64,000 nucleotides of DNA from Providencia sp. (GTDB lineage Bacteria; Pseudomonadota; Gammaproteobacteria; Enterobacterales; Enterobacteriaceae), in the NCBI RefSeq assembly GCF_003533305.1, contig NZ_DOEH01000013.1:162223-226222 (forward strand). Direction: 5' to 3'. The stretch's first letter is position 1; each line of letters starts with the position of its first letter. The position numbers and the translations under genes were made by a program. Below, in pieces: positions 19,344 to 30,069 of the stretch. Below the pieces are notes generated by a model, which made no database searches, was not told where the DNA came from, and saw only the letters and a program-made list of their open reading frames with translations.

Positions 19344-19902
19344 GCGTTTTTTCTATTTACTTTCCTGAAATTACAATCATTCGTTGCTTTTTATTTCAAA
19401 TCATCAATCTATGCAAGTTACTTATCTATAAGCTAAATACAGGCTACATCTTACACAGCAAAACACCATGCACAAGTGGCATCATCTAACTTTACAAATA
19501 CGCCTTATTTTTATTTAGTTTTATTCCTATCTTTATCTAAATTTAGGCACAGTAATTGCAACATGAACATTAGAAAACAAAAAGTGAGGATAATTTGCAC
19601 TTTGTCAGTGCATGACTATCAATTTAAGGCACTTACTCACCATATTAGTGCAGTAATTCAAAAACTGCCCAAATAATATGCGAGATGGCTCCCGAATTTG
19701 AAACAATTCATTTTCATTATTTAACAAATTTAATTACTTTTTAACAATAATAAAACATATAGCCGATGACTGCAGTATTTATAAATCTGCGAAACATCAG
19801 CAAACACAACATAGCAAAGCCAAAATAATTCAAATTGCGGCCCCAAAGGCTACAAATTGAAATATAACAGTTATACACCGATGTTCTAAAGGAGCAGTAA
19901 TT
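19344..19902. other. Divergent control region between scsA and gltI
   Basis: 559 bp, AT-rich, carrying promoters for both operons. I could not assign operators with confidence. A short ERIC-like remnant sits near its right end, and gltI has the ribosome-binding site GGAG 12 bp before its start. No gene here is convincing. Confidence 0.5.
19822..19876. repeat. Probable ERIC-end remnant upstream of gltI
   Basis: AATAATTCAAATTG and CAAATTGAAATATAAC resemble ERIC ends facing each other across about 16 bp. The arms pair with one mismatch. The assignment is tentative. Confidence 0.4.
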
Positions 19903-20796
19903 ATGCGTATAAGTAAGCTTGTATTATCAATGATGATTTTGGGTGCTACCTGCGCAGTTCAAGCAGACGAATTAAACGGTACTTTGAAAAAAATTAAAGA
20001 CAATGGCGTGATTGTTGTTGGTCATCGTGAGTCATCAGTTCCGTTCTCTTACTACGATAACAGCCAAAAAGTTGTCGGTTATTCACAGGATTACTCAAAC
20101 GAAATCGTTGATGCTGTGAAAAAGAAACTCAACATGCCTGACTTAGACGTCAAACTTATTCCTATTACCTCACAAAATCGAATTCCTTTGCTTCAAAATG
20201 GAACTTTTGACTTCGAGTGTGGCTCAACCACAAACAACTTAGAGAGACAAAAACAAGCCGCATTCTCTAATACCATATTTGTAGTAGGTACTCGCTTACT
20301 AACAAAAAATGACTCTGGTGTTAAAGACTTTGCTGATTTAGCTGGAAAAAATGTAGTTGTTACCTCAGGAACCACTTCTGAAATTCTGCTTAATCAACTC
20401 AACGATGAAAAGAACATGAAAATGCGCATTATCAGTGCGAAAGATCATGGCGATTCATTCCGTACTTTAGAATCAGGTCGTGCTGTTGCATTTATGATGG
20501 ATGACGCACTTCTTGCCGGTGAGCGCGCTAAAGCGAAAAAAACTGAAATGTGGGAAATTGTAGGCAAACCGCAAACAGAAGAAGCTTATGGCTGTATGTT
20601 GCGTAAAGACGACCCGCAATTCAAAGCGCTTATCGATGAAACTATTGCAAAAGCTCAAACATCAGGTACAGCAGAAAAATCCTTTGACCGTTGGTTTAAC
20701 CAACCAATTCCACCTAAAAATCTTAATTTGAAATTTACCTTGTCTGATGAAATGAAAGCGCTATTCAAATCACCAAATGACAAAGCATTAAACTAA
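19903..20796 (+). CDS. gltI: Glutamate/aspartate ABC transporter, periplasmic binding protein
   Basis: Captures glutamate and aspartate in the periplasm for the GltJKL importer. 297 residues with a signal peptide (MRISKLVLSMMILGATCAVQA) cleaved before DELNGT. It is a type 2 periplasmic binding fold; the region GVIVVGHRESSVPFSYYD and the two cysteines near residues 106 and 230 (FECGST and YGCMLR) are family features. It is first gene of gltIJKL and is separated from gltJ by a stable hairpin, suggesting that it is made in excess over the membrane components. Confidence 0.95.
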   Translation: MRISKLVLSMMILGATCAVQADELNGTLKKIKDNGVIVVGHRESSVPFSYYDNSQKVVGYSQDYSNEIVDAVKKKLNMPDLDVKLIPITSQNRIPLLQNGTFDFECGSTTNNLERQKQAAFSNTIFVVGTRLLTKNDSGVKDFADLAGKNVVVTSGTTSEILLNQLNDEKNMKMRIISAKDHGDSFRTLESGRAVAFMMDDALLAGERAKAKKTEMWEIVGKPQTEEAYGCMLRKDDPQFKALIDETIAKAQTSGTAEKSFDRWFNQPIPPKNLNLKFTLSDEMKALFKSPNDKALN

Positions 20797-20831
20797 TAAA
20801 AAGACAAACAGGGTGTTACTGAAGTAAGAGT

Positions 20832-20857
20832 TGCAAGGCGGTCGTTCCCGCCTTGCA
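20832..20857 (+). promoter_or_regulatory. Intra-operon hairpin between gltI and gltJ
   Basis: 10-bp perfect stem TGCAAGGCGG / CCGCCTTGCA with a 6-nt loop. No T run follows. It most likely stabilises the gltI part of the mRNA or attenuates transcription, giving more binding protein than permease. Confidence 0.65.
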
Positions 20858-20907
20858 TCCTCTTCACAGTATTCGGGACAATCTAATTGCCCACAGGAAG
20901 TGAGATT

Positions 20908-21648
20908 ATGTCTATCGATTGGAATTGGGGGATTTTCCTACAGGAAGCCCCGTTTGGGAATACCACCTACTTAGGGTGGCTAATATCTGGCTTTGAAGTT
21001 ACTGTTACGCTTTCTATTTGCGCATGGATTATTGCGTTTTTAGTCGGCTCTTTCTTTGGTATTTTACGTACCGTACCTAATCGCTTTTTATCTTTCTTAG
21101 GCACCGCCTACGTTGAACTATTCCGTAATGTCCCGTTAATCGTTCAATTCTTTACTTGGTACTTAGTGGTTCCTGAGCTTTTACCAAAATCTATTGGCGA
21201 TTGGTTTAAGATGGAATTAGACCCGAATTACCAGTTTTTCCTCTCATCGATGCTATGCCTTGGCTTGTTCACCGCTGCTCGAATGACCGAGCAAGTCCGT
21301 GCCGCTATTCAATCTCTACCTAGAGGGCAAAAAAGCGCAGCTTTAGCGATGGGGTTAACATTACCTCAAACTTATCGCTATGTATTACTGCCAAATGCCT
21401 ATCGGGTTATTTTGCCACCTATGACATCTGAAATGCTGAATTTAGTCAAAAACTCAGCCATTGCATCAACAATTGGATTAGTGGATATGGCTGCGCAAGC
21501 AGGAAAATTGCTTGATTACTCCGCTCATGCATGGGAATCATTCACTGCAATTACATTAGGTTATGTCGGTATCAACGTTGTCATTATGATTTTAATGACT
21601 TTGCTTGAGCGTAAAGTTCGCTTACCTGGCACACTAGGAGGGCGATAA
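20908..21648 (+). CDS. gltJ: Glutamate/aspartate ABC transporter permease GltJ
   Basis: One of two integral-membrane subunits of the importer. The start ATG at 20908 ([17 protein letters not shown]) matches E. coli; an earlier ATG at 20887 would add seven residues and is placed poorly. 246 residues with about five membrane segments. The EAA loop that contacts the ATPase is seen around [21 protein letters not shown]. It is followed after 1 bp by gltK. Confidence 0.95.
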   Translation: MSIDWNWGIFLQEAPFGNTTYLGWLISGFEVTVTLSICAWIIAFLVGSFFGILRTVPNRFLSFLGTAYVELFRNVPLIVQFFTWYLVVPELLPKSIGDWFKMELDPNYQFFLSSMLCLGLFTAARMTEQVRAAIQSLPRGQKSAALAMGLTLPQTYRYVLLPNAYRVILPPMTSEMLNLVKNSAIASTIGLVDMAAQAGKLLDYSAHAWESFTAITLGYVGINVVIMILMTLLERKVRLPGTLGGR

Positions 21649-21649
21649 G

Positions 21650-22330
21650 ATGATTTATGATTTTGATTGGAGCTCAATAGCACCAAGTATGCCATTTTTG
21701 ATTGATGGCTTCATTGTAACTGCCAAAATTACTATAACTGCAATCGTAGTAGGGATTTTATGGGGAACTGTACTTGCAGTAATGAGACTATCTCGTTTTG
21801 CCCCTATTCGTTGGTTTGCAGCGCTGTATGTAAACACTTTCCGATCAATCCCTCTTGTCATGGTATTGCTATGGTTTTATTTAATCGTGCCTACCTTATT
21901 ACAAAATGTTCTAGGCTTATCTCCAAAAAATGATATTCGTTTAATTTCAGCAATGATAGCCTTTTCCCTTTTTGAAGCTGCCTATTACTCCGAAATTATT
22001 CGTGCAGGTATTCAAAGTATCTCTAGAGGGCAAGCTTCAGCAGCACTCGCACTTGGTATGACACATATGCAAACCATGAGGCTGATTGTGTTACCTCAGG
22101 CATTTAAAGCCATGGTACCGTTACTACTAACTCAAGGCATTGTGTTGTTTCAGGATTCATCACTCGTCTATGTATTGAGTTTGACTGATTTCTTCCGCAC
22201 CGCTACCAATATAGGTGAGCGTGATGGGACACAGGTAGAGATGGTATTATTTGCGGGTCTGGTGTACTTTATTTTCAGTTTTGGCGCTTCCATGTTAGTG
22301 AATTATCTTAAGAAAAGGACTGTTTCATGA
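21650..22330 (+). CDS. gltK: Glutamate/aspartate ABC transporter permease GltK
   Basis: Second membrane subunit, partner of GltJ. 226 residues with about five membrane segments and the EAA-type loop around [21 protein letters not shown]. It is strongly similar to E. coli GltK. Its stop overlaps the gltL start (ATGA), indicating translational coupling. Confidence 0.95.
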   Translation: MIYDFDWSSIAPSMPFLIDGFIVTAKITITAIVVGILWGTVLAVMRLSRFAPIRWFAALYVNTFRSIPLVMVLLWFYLIVPTLLQNVLGLSPKNDIRLISAMIAFSLFEAAYYSEIIRAGIQSISRGQASAALALGMTHMQTMRLIVLPQAFKAMVPLLLTQGIVLFQDSSLVYVLSLTDFFRTATNIGERDGTQVEMVLFAGLVYFIFSFGASMLVNYLKKRTVS

Positions 22331-23052
22331 TAACCCTGAAAAATGTATCCAAATGGTATGGCCAATTTCAGGTGCTCACTGATTGCACAACTGAAGTCAA
22401 AAAAGGCGAAGTTGTGGTTGTTTGTGGCCCATCTGGTTCTGGTAAATCCACATTAATAAAAACAGTGAATGGTTTAGAACCTATTCAACAGGGTGAAATC
22501 TTTGTTAATGACATTCAAGTCAATAGTAAGAAGACTGACCTTGCAAAACTTCGCTCTAAAGTCGGCATGGTGTTCCAACACTTTGAACTTTTTCCGCACC
22601 TATCTATTATTGAAAATTTAACACTGGCACAAGTTAAGGTGTTAAATCGAAATAAAAAAGAAGCGGAAGTAAAAGCGTTAAAGCTACTTGAGCGAGTAGG
22701 CTTATCAAGCCATGCAAATAAATTCCCTTCACAATTATCCGGTGGTCAGCAGCAACGTGTCGCCATTGCTCGTGCTCTGTGCATGGACCCTATTGCAATG
22801 CTATTTGATGAGCCAACTTCGGCACTTGATCCAGAAATGATCAACGAAGTACTCGATGTAATGGTTGAGCTAGCGAATGAAGGAATGACCATGATGGTGG
22901 TTACTCACGAAATGGGCTTTGCTAAAAAAGTCGCTAATCGCGTTATCTTTATGGATGAAGGCAAAATTGTTGAAGACAGTAAAAAAGAAGACTTTTTTGC
23001 TAATCCAAAAACGGACCGCGCCAAAGATTTCCTTGCTAAAATTTTGCATTAA
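22327..23052 (+). CDS. gltL: Glutamate/aspartate ABC transporter ATP-binding protein
   Basis: Cytoplasmic ATPase that powers the importer. 241 residues: Walker [10 protein letters not shown] (about 37-45), Q loop [10 protein letters not shown], signature LSGGQQQR, Walker [12 protein letters not shown] and switch His in VVTHEMGF. It is the last gene of gltIJKL and is followed by a long hairpin. Confidence 0.96.
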   Translation: MITLKNVSKWYGQFQVLTDCTTEVKKGEVVVVCGPSGSGKSTLIKTVNGLEPIQQGEIFVNDIQVNSKKTDLAKLRSKVGMVFQHFELFPHLSIIENLTLAQVKVLNRNKKEAEVKALKLLERVGLSSHANKFPSQLSGGQQQRVAIARALCMDPIAMLFDEPTSALDPEMINEVLDVMVELANEGMTMMVVTHEMGFAKKVANRVIFMDEGKIVEDSKKEDFFANPKTDRAKDFLAKILH

Positions 23053-23083
23053 TTAATCTTTAACTATAATTAATTATTATTCA

Positions 23084-23115
23084 TTGTTGTGGTGTTTATT
23101 TAAACACCACAACAA
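23084..23115 (+). terminator. Terminator after gltL
   Basis: A nearly perfect 15-bp stem, TTGTTGTGGTGTTTA / TAAACACCACAACAA, with a very short TT loop. There is no strong T tract, but the position directly after the operon supports an end-of-transcript role. Confidence 0.6.
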
Positions 23116-23349
23116 CATAAAAGCCTATAATATCAATCCGTCCCCCTATCATCTAACATTTATAGTACTGTGTCGTTTAGACCATAAAATGATAAATAGA
23201 TAATTCAATAATTAAAATATGACAGGCAACGTTGCTTAAGGCTTGTTGTTATTGGGCATGATCCGTTATGCTATAGCGATCTCATTCATAGAAAAGAAAT
23301 TAACGCTACTTTTGTTGTAGCCTTTACTCGCCATAGGATTATCGGTGCC

Positions 23350-25932
23350 ATGCAAGAACAATATCGTCCAGAAGATATAGAGCCTAAAGTACAGAGTCAC
23401 TGGGATAAAAAAGAAACATTTAAAGTGACTGAAGACAACAGCAAAGAGAAATACTACTGCCTGTCCATGCTACCTTACCCTTCTGGCCGACTACACATGG
23501 GCCATGTGCGTAACTACACCATTGGTGATGTTATCTCTCGCTACCAACGAATGTTAGGCAAAAATGTACTTCAACCTATTGGTTGGGATGCATTTGGCCT
23601 GCCTGCTGAAGGCGCCGCAGTTAAAAATAACACGGCACCAGCACCTTGGACTTATGCCAATATCGATTACATGAAAGGCCAACTGAAAATGTTGGGCTTT
23701 GGTTATGATTGGAGCCGTGAAGTCACGACTTGTACACCTGAGTATTATCGCTGGGAACAATGGTTCTTTACTAAACTATATGAAAAAGGCTTAGTTTATA
23801 AAAAAACCTCAGCGGTTAACTGGTGTCCACACGACCTGACCGTCTTAGCTAATGAACAAGTGGTTGACGGCTGCTGCTGGCGCTGTGATACCCCTGTTGA
23901 GCGTAAAGAAATTCCGCAGTGGTTCATTAAAATCACCGATTATGCAGAAGAGCTACTTAACGATCTGGATAAACTGGAAGATTGGCCTGAACAAGTTAAG
24001 ACGATGCAACGCAACTGGATTGGTCGTTCTGAAGGAACTGACATTACCTTTAATGTTGCTGATCGTGATGAAACTTTAACCGTTTATACCACTCGTCCAG
24101 ATACCTTTATGGGCGCAACTTATGTTGCTGTTGCCGCAGGCCACCCTCTGGCACAAGAAGGTGCAGCTAACAATCCTGAACTTGCTAAATTTATTGATGA
24201 ATGCCGTAATACCAAAACTGCCGAAGCAGAAATGGCAACGATGGATAAAAAAGGCATGGCGACTGGTCTTTATGTTATCCACCCATTAACACAAGAAAAA
24301 CTCCCAATCTGGGTCGCAAACTTTGTCTTAATGGAATACGGCACTGGCGCAGTAATGGCAGTTCCTGCTCACGACCAACGTGACTGGGAATTTGCGCATA
24401 AATATAATCTGCCAATTAAAGGCGTTATTGCGGATGCAAATGGCAATGAGCCTGACTTGTCACAAGAAGCAATGACAGAAAAAAATTCCCTGATCAATTC
24501 AGGTGAGTTTAGCGGACTAAGCAATGAAGCGGGCTTTAATGCAATTGCCGATAAACTGGTCGCTATTGGTGTTGGCAAACGTAAAGTTAACTATCGCTTA
24601 CGTGATTGGGGCGTTTCACGTCAACGTTATTGGGGCGCACCAATTCCAATGGCAACATTGGAAGACGGCACTGTCGTTCCAGTTCCAGAAGACCAACTTC
24701 CGGTTATTCTGCCTGAAGATGTCACCATGAACGGCATTACTAGCCCAATTAAAGCCGATCCTGAGTGGGCAAAAACCACGATTAACGGACAACCGGCTCT
24801 ACGTGAAACAGATACCTTTGATACCTTCATGGAATCATCTTGGTACTATGCACGTTATACTTGTCCACAACATCAAGAAGGCATGTTAGATCCTGCGGCT
24901 GCAAACTACTGGCTGCCAGTAGATCAGTATATTGGTGGTATCGAACACGCTATCATGCACTTAATGTATTTCCGTTTCTTCCACAAATTAATGCGTGATG
25001 CAGGATTAGTTAACTCTGATGAGCCAGCAAAACGCTTACTGTGCCAAGGCATGGTACTTGCGGATGCATTCTACTATACCGGCAGTGATGGTCATCGAGT
25101 TTGGATTTCACCGGCAGATGCTATCGTTGAACGTGATGAAAAAAATCGTGTTATTAAGGCAGTAGACAGTGAAGGCCATGAACTGGTTTATACCGGTATG
25201 AGCAAAATGTCTAAATCTAAAAACAATGGTATTGACCCACAGTTGATGGTTGAAAAATACGGTGCTGATACTGTTCGCTTATTTATGATGTTCGCAGCCC
25301 CACCTGAGTTAACCCTTGAGTGGCAAGAATCGAGCGTTGAAGGTGCAAACCGCTTTGTGCGTCGTGTCTGGCGCCTAGTTCATGAACATTCACAAAAAGG
25401 CACAACACAACCTTTAGATATCAGTACATTGACAGCTGAACAAAAAGATTTACGTCGTGACCTACATAAAACTATCGCTAAAGTGACTGACGATGTGGGT
25501 CGCCGCTATGCATTTAACACTGCGATTGCTGCTGTCATGGAATTCATGAATAAATTAGTCCGTGCACCTCAAGAAACAGAGCAAGATCGCGCCCTGATCC
25601 AAGAATCACTTGAAGCAATTACATTAATGCTATCACCAATTATCCCACACGCTTGTTTCGAAATGTGGCAAGCACTTGGTCATAATGAAGATATTGATTT
25701 TGCTCAGTGGCCTATTGCCGATGAAAAAGCCATGATTGATGACACCAAACTGGTTGTTGTCCAAGTTAATGGTAAAGTTCGCGGCCGTATCACTGTCCCT
25801 GCAGATGCTAATCAAGATTTCGTTCTTGAAATGGCATCACAAGAGGCCAGTGTTACAAAATACCTCGAAGGCGTTAATATTCGCAAAGTTATTTATGTTC
25901 CAGGTAAATTACTGAACTTAGTTGTTGGCTGA
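23350..25932 (+). CDS. leuS: Leucyl-tRNA synthetase
   Basis: Class I aminoacyl-tRNA synthetase that charges tRNA-Leu. 860 residues, identical in length to E. coli. The HIGH motif appears as HMGH in [16 protein letters not shown] (about 49-52) and KMSKS as KMSKSKNN (about 619-623). An editing (CP1) domain is inserted between them, with [18 protein letters not shown]. It heads the leuS-lptE-holA-nadD cluster. Confidence 0.98.
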   Translation: MQEQYRPEDIEPKVQSHWDKKETFKVTEDNSKEKYYCLSMLPYPSGRLHMGHVRNYTIGDVISRYQRMLGKNVLQPIGWDAFGLPAEGAAVKNNTAPAPWTYANIDYMKGQLKMLGFGYDWSREVTTCTPEYYRWEQWFFTKLYEKGLVYKKTSAVNWCPHDLTVLANEQVVDGCCWRCDTPVERKEIPQWFIKITDYAEELLNDLDKLEDWPEQVKTMQRNWIGRSEGTDITFNVADRDETLTVYTTRPDTFMGATYVAVAAGHPLAQEGAANNPELAKFIDECRNTKTAEAEMATMDKKGMATGLYVIHPLTQEKLPIWVANFVLMEYGTGAVMAVPAHDQRDWEFAHKYNLPIKGVIADANGNEPDLSQEAMTEKNSLINSGEFSGLSNEAGFNAIADKLVAIGVGKRKVNYRLRDWGVSRQRYWGAPIPMATLEDGTVVPVPEDQLPVILPEDVTMNGITSPIKADPEWAKTTINGQPALRETDTFDTFMESSWYYARYTCPQHQEGMLDPAAANYWLPVDQYIGGIEHAIMHLMYFRFFHKLMRDAGLVNSDEPAKRLLCQGMVLADAFYYTGSDGHRVWISPADAIVERDEKNRVIKAVDSEGHELVYTGMSKMSKSKNNGIDPQLMVEKYGADTVRLFMMFAAPPELTLEWQESSVEGANRFVRRVWRLVHEHSQKGTTQPLDISTLTAEQKDLRRDLHKTIAKVTDDVGRRYAFNTAIAAVMEFMNKLVRAPQETEQDRALIQESLEAITLMLSPIIPHACFEMWQALGHNEDIDFAQWPIADEKAMIDDTKLVVVQVNGKVRGRITVPADANQDFVLEMASQEASVTKYLEGVNIRKVIYVPGKLLNLVVG

Positions 25933-25944
25933 TAAGGAGGCCAG

Positions 25945-26484
25945 GTGCGTTATCTGATAACTTTACTATTAAGCCTGTCGGTGCTAGTCACCGCAGGTTG
26001 CGGTTTTCGTCTACAAGGGACTACGCAAATTCCTGAAGAATTGAAAACGCTACAACTGAGTTCAAATGATCCTTATAGCTATCTCACCAGAGCATTAAGG
26101 GAACAACTTAGACTAAATAACGTCACAATCCTTGAAAATGGTAGTGCAAGTGTACCTATTTTGAAAATTACAACGTCATCTGAAAAAACAGAAACAGTGT
26201 CGATTTATCAAGATGGTAAGGCTGCGGAGAAACAACTGACTTTTGTCATGAATGCGCAAGTATTAATGCCAGATGGCTCAATTTATCCAATACAAAGTCA
26301 GGTTGAACGAACCTTCTTTGATAACCCATTAGAAGCTCTTGCAAAAGATGCTGAAAATGAATTGGTTAAACAAGAAATGCAGCAACAAGCCGCACGTATC
26401 TTAGTCCGTAAATTGTTGGTTGTTCATACGGCCGAGCTTGAAAAAACGAAAGCTAAAGCTGCTGAGCCAGTTTCTACACCATAA
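25945..26484 (+). CDS. lptE: LPS-assembly lipoprotein LptE
   Basis: Outer-membrane lipoprotein that plugs the LptD barrel and helps place LPS at the cell surface. The start is GTG at 25945, 10 bp after an AAGGAGG ribosome-binding site. 179 residues with a lipoprotein signal peptide and lipobox VTAGC (Cys19). The mature part begins GFRLQG, typical of LptE. The C-terminal 25 residues are Lys/Ala/Pro-rich. The stop overlaps the holA start by one base. Confidence 0.95.
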   Translation: MRYLITLLLSLSVLVTAGCGFRLQGTTQIPEELKTLQLSSNDPYSYLTRALREQLRLNNVTILENGSASVPILKITTSSEKTETVSIYQDGKAAEKQLTFVMNAQVLMPDGSIYPIQSQVERTFFDNPLEALAKDAENELVKQEMQQQAARILVRKLLVVHTAELEKTKAKAAEPVSTP

Positions 26485-27518
26485 TGACGCGTATTTATCC
26501 TGAACAGCTGGCCTCTTCGTTGCAAGAGTCTCTTAGAGGCCGCTATTTAATTTGGGGCAATGAGCCCCTTCTTATTCAAGAAAGCCAAGATGCCATTCGT
26601 AAAGCGGCACAACTACAAGGCTTTGAAGAACATTTTGTCTTTTCATTAGAGCAAAATACTGACTGGGATGAGATTTTTAGCCTCTGTCAGGCACTTAGCT
26701 TATTCGCTAGCCGTCAAACACTCACTTTGTTTTTACCTGAAAATGGGGCTAATGCAGCGATGGCGGAAAAGCTAATTCAATTAGCTCAGCTACTTCACCC
26801 TGATTTGCTGTTAATCTTACGTGGTCATAAACTCACTAAAGCACAAGAAAATAGTGCTTGGTTTAAAGCCATTAGCCAAGATAGTATTTATATCAGTTGT
26901 TTAACACCTGAATATCAACGGCTACCTCAGTGGGTATCTAAGCGTGCTTACAGTATGCAACTAACAATAGATACTGAAGCAAATCAACTATTATGTTATT
27001 GCTACGAAGGCAATCTACTCGGGCTAGCTCAAGCACTCGAACGGTTATCATTACTTTACCCCGATGGTAAATTAACCTATCCCCGCGTTGAAAATGCAGT
27101 CAATGACTCCGCTCATTTTACTCCATTCCATTGGGTTGATGCACTGCTAGCCGGAAAATCTCGTCGTTCATGGCACATTTTAGAACAACTTCGACAAGAA
27201 GATGTCGAGCCTGTCATTCTTCTTCGTTCTATTCAACGTGAACTACTATTACTGATTACCTTAAAACGTCAATCAAAGGTCACGCCGCTAAAAACCTTGT
27301 TTGATCAACACAAGGTCTGGCAAAACCGTCGTGGGCTATTAGGCGAAGCATTGCAACGTTTGAGTTTGCAACAATTACAATCAGCATTAAAATTACTCAC
27401 CCAAGCTGAAATACATATCAAACAAGATTTCAGCCATTCTGCATGGCCCGACCTTCAGACTTTATCCATGTTATTATGCGGCAAAGCACTGGCAGAAAAC
27501 TTCATTCATAATTTATAA
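26484..27518 (+). CDS. holA: DNA polymerase III subunit delta
   Basis: Clamp-loader subunit that opens the beta sliding clamp. 344 residues, one more than E. coli. N-terminal RYLIWGNEPLLIQES, the clamp-interaction helix region QALSLFASRQTLTL and the C-terminal LKLLTQAEIHIKQDFSH are characteristic. It is coupled to lptE and precedes nadD by 54 bp. Confidence 0.95.
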   Translation: MTRIYPEQLASSLQESLRGRYLIWGNEPLLIQESQDAIRKAAQLQGFEEHFVFSLEQNTDWDEIFSLCQALSLFASRQTLTLFLPENGANAAMAEKLIQLAQLLHPDLLLILRGHKLTKAQENSAWFKAISQDSIYISCLTPEYQRLPQWVSKRAYSMQLTIDTEANQLLCYCYEGNLLGLAQALERLSLLYPDGKLTYPRVENAVNDSAHFTPFHWVDALLAGKSRRSWHILEQLRQEDVEPVILLRSIQRELLLLITLKRQSKVTPLKTLFDQHKVWQNRRGLLGEALQRLSLQQLQSALKLLTQAEIHIKQDFSHSAWPDLQTLSMLLCGKALAENFIHNL

Positions 27519-27572
27519 GCTGTCATAACTCGTACACTTTCATAATCTACAGATAAGACGATTGGCAAACTA

Positions 27573-28244
27573 ATGATGACAAATAATCAGCAAGGCCTTC
27601 AGGCGTTATTTGGTGGAACTTTTGACCCCATTCATTATGGGCACTTACGTCCGGTTGAAGCACTTGCTAAGCAAGTCAATTTGCAAAAAGTCATTTTATT
27701 ACCAAATCATGTCCCCCCTCATCGCCCCCAGCCTGAAGCAAGCCCAATGCAGCGGCTCGAAATGGTGCGATTAGCGATTCAAGGCAATCCTTTATTTACT
27801 ATTGACACTCGTGAACTCGAAAAGAATTCGCCATCATACACTCTTGAAACTTTAATTGCGTTTCGCCAAGAATTGGGTCCAAGGCAACCTCTTGCCTTCA
27901 TTATTGGTCAAGATTCGTTACTATCAATTCATACATGGTATGGGTGGGACAAGTTATTAGATAACTGTCATTTATTGGTTTGTTCACGCCCCGGTTATGC
28001 GACCCATTTTACCGATCCCACTATGCAAAATTGGCTACAGCAACATAAAACGGAAAACCCAGACCAATTACGCCATACTCCCCATGGTTATATCTTTTTA
28101 GCCGACACACCTCTCGTCAACATTTCAGCCACTGAAATACGTCAAAATTTAAGCGCGGGTTTAAATTCAGAGAAATCATGTAATGAATTAATCCCAGAAG
28201 CGGTCATGAACTATATTAAGCAACAACATTTGTATCAGAAATAG
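27573..28244 (+). CDS. nadD: Nicotinate-nucleotide adenylyltransferase
   Basis: Forms nicotinic acid adenine dinucleotide from NaMN and ATP in NAD synthesis. 223 residues with the nucleotidyltransferase motif [12 protein letters not shown] (about 15-26) and the downstream ISATEIR motif. Two tandem ATG codons could start it. Its last 10 bp overlap, tail to tail, the DUF1722 gene on the other strand. In E. coli cobC follows here; it is absent. Confidence 0.96.
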   Translation: MMTNNQQGLQALFGGTFDPIHYGHLRPVEALAKQVNLQKVILLPNHVPPHRPQPEASPMQRLEMVRLAIQGNPLFTIDTRELEKNSPSYTLETLIAFRQELGPRQPLAFIIGQDSLLSIHTWYGWDKLLDNCHLLVCSRPGYATHFTDPTMQNWLQQHKTENPDQLRHTPHGYIFLADTPLVNISATEIRQNLSAGLNSEKSCNELIPEAVMNYIKQQHLYQK

Positions 28245-28969
28245 GGTAACTCTCTGACCTGTTCGCAGTTTGGATACGGTTCAAAATAATATTGAGCACT
28301 CAAATAATTATCTGGATATTGATTCAGTAATTGTCGTAGCATAGCCAAAGGTAAATTTAGGGATATATTCCCTTCTCGATACTCATCAATCAAACATAAT
28401 AGGTGTTTTTTTTCATCTTTAGTCGCCTTATGTTTAAAATATCCTTGAATATGGCTCAGTGCATTTATCTGTATATTTCTTGCGGGTGTTTGCGACAAAA
28501 TGGTCATTAGCTGAGTTTTATATTCAATCAGAAAATTATTTAACTGACTAAGTTCATTTCTTTTACTGCTAATATTTGCAACACTTTTACCTGTTAATTG
28601 ATAACCTTTTGGCGAGTATGCCATTATTAAATATTTGTATCGGCTATGAAATTGAATGATTTCATGATGAGTCAAATGGAGCGATAATTGCGCTAATCGC
28701 AGTAAGGTGTGAATCTGAATTAAAAATCGATCAAGATGTTCAGGGCTCTGCCATTCATCATCAATCAAAATCGGCATATTTTCAGGAAAACTTACCCGCT
28801 GCTGCTCATAAACACCGCTGCTACAAATAATACCAACACCATCAAACTCGTTACCGACCGAAATATCCTGAGGCACTAATTCAAAAAATGAAGCTGTTAA
28901 CTGCTGAACTTGTTCGGATGGAAAATTTATTTCACCTAATAGAATAATTTTTTGTTTTATTAATTGCAC
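28235..28969 (-). CDS. DUF1722 protein with degenerate DUF523/TudS-like N-terminus
   Basis: 244 residues, function unknown. Residues ~95-244 match the DUF1722 family (E. coli YbgA): [36 protein letters not shown] and [12 protein letters not shown]. Residues 1-92 resemble DUF523 (the 2-thiouracil desulfidase TudS family) in order: ILLGE for CLLGE at 9-13, [12 protein letters not shown] at 28-39, and GIICSSG at 46-52. The cysteines that hold the iron-sulfur cluster in DUF523 are absent, apart from a lone Cys49. Standing alone on the minus strand between nadD and rsfS, it fills the place of E. coli cobC. It does not resemble CobC. Confidence 0.8.
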   Translation of the reverse strand: MQLIKQKIILLGEINFPSEQVQQLTASFFELVPQDISVGNEFDGVGIICSSGVYEQQRVSFPENMPILIDDEWQSPEHLDRFLIQIHTLLRLAQLSLHLTHHEIIQFHSRYKYLIMAYSPKGYQLTGKSVANISSKRNELSQLNNFLIEYKTQLMTILSQTPARNIQINALSHIQGYFKHKATKDEKKHLLCLIDEYREGNISLNLPLAMLRQLLNQYPDNYLSAQYYFEPYPNCEQVRELPYF

Positions 28970-29246
28970 AATGTCCCTCTTATCCTAAAATACGTTTAGA
29001 GCATAAAAATAGTGGTTAACTTTGTAAAGTTAATACAAATTCCTTGCTCAAATGACGAGATATCCCTATAAATTCCCAACCACGACGAATAAAAAATAAT
29101 TTAGCCGATTTTTATTAAAATCTAGGGTAAAATGGCTGCGCTTTAAATGGGGCTAATCCCTCACTCACAGCCTTACTATAAGCTATATTTTGCTTTAAGC
29201 TGTATTTAACATGATATTTTGTCAATTTGATTAAAAGGTGAACCTT

Positions 29247-29564
29247 TTGCAAGGAACTGAACTCCAAAAATTTATAATCAACCAACTTGATGATGCTAAA
29301 GCTGAAGATATCATCACTATTGATGTTCATGAAAAATCAAGTATTACTGACCAGATGATTATCTGTTCAGGAACATCAAGCCGCCATGTAATGTCTGTAG
29401 CCGATAGATTAGTTGACGCTTGCCGTAAAAATGGTCTGATACCTCTAGGCGTTGAAGGACAAGGCGTTTCTGATTGGGTTATTGTTGATCTTGGCGAAGC
29501 TATCGTGCACATCATGCAAGACGAAAGCCGTCGCATGTATGAACTCGAAAAGCTTTGGAGCTGA
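29247..29564 (+). CDS. rsfS: Ribosomal silencing factor RsfS
   Basis: Binds ribosomal protein uL14 and blocks subunit joining in starvation. I start it at TTG 29247, giving 105 residues ([10 protein letters not shown]), which matches the E. coli protein; AAGGTG at 29233-29238 is well placed as ribosome-binding site. The alternative GTG at 29238 lacks a spaced site. Motifs: [20 protein letters not shown] and [18 protein letters not shown]. It lies 2 bp from rlmH. Confidence 0.93.
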   Translation: MQGTELQKFIINQLDDAKAEDIITIDVHEKSSITDQMIICSGTSSRHVMSVADRLVDACRKNGLIPLGVEGQGVSDWVIVDLGEAIVHIMQDESRRMYELEKLWS

Positions 29565-29566
29565 GT

Positions 29567-30037
29567 TTGAAATTACAACTCATTGCTGTTGGTACAAAAA
29601 TGCCGGACTGGGTACAGACCGGCTTTATGGATTACCTCCATCGTTTCCCCAAAGATATGCCGTTTGAATTAACGGAAATTCCAGCAGGGAAACGGGGAAA
29701 AAATGCAGATATTAAGCGAATTCTAGAAAAAGAAGGTGAGCTTATGCTCGCTGCGGTAGGTAAAGGTAATCGAATCGTTACTCTCGATATTCCCGGTGAT
29801 AAATGGGATACCCCAAAACTTGCTGTACAGTTAGATAAATGGAAGCAAGATGGCCGTAATGTTAGCTTGTTGATCGGTGGCCCTGAAGGCCTCTCACCTG
29901 CTTGTAAAGCAGCAGCAGAACAAAGCTGGTCACTATCTGAACTAACGCTACCTCATCCTCTCGTTCGTGTCCTTGTTGCCGAAAGTCTTTATCGGGCATG
30001 GAGTATTACGACTAATCACCCTTATCATCGGGAATAG
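29567..30037 (+). CDS. rlmH: 23S rRNA pseudouridine-1915 N3-methyltransferase
   Basis: SPOUT-class methyltransferase acting on assembled 70S ribosomes. The likely start is TTG 29567 ([15 protein letters not shown]), preceded by TGGAG and matching E. coli; TTG 29555 would add four residues. 156 residues. The trefoil-knot SAM site is [11 protein letters not shown] and the C-terminus ends in the invariant TNHPYHRE. It is downstream partner of rsfS. Confidence 0.94.
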   Translation: MKLQLIAVGTKMPDWVQTGFMDYLHRFPKDMPFELTEIPAGKRGKNADIKRILEKEGELMLAAVGKGNRIVTLDIPGDKWDTPKLAVQLDKWKQDGRNVSLLIGGPEGLSPACKAAAEQSWSLSELTLPHPLVRVLVAESLYRAWSITTNHPYHRE

Positions 30038-30069
30038 TCAGGTTTTAATATGTTCAATATGGTAATGGG

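Noticed and set aside
19476..19676. Possible 66-residue gene between scsA and gltI
   Set aside because: Non-ATG start, no ribosome-binding site, no recognisable domain, and it lies in an AT-rich divergent control region.
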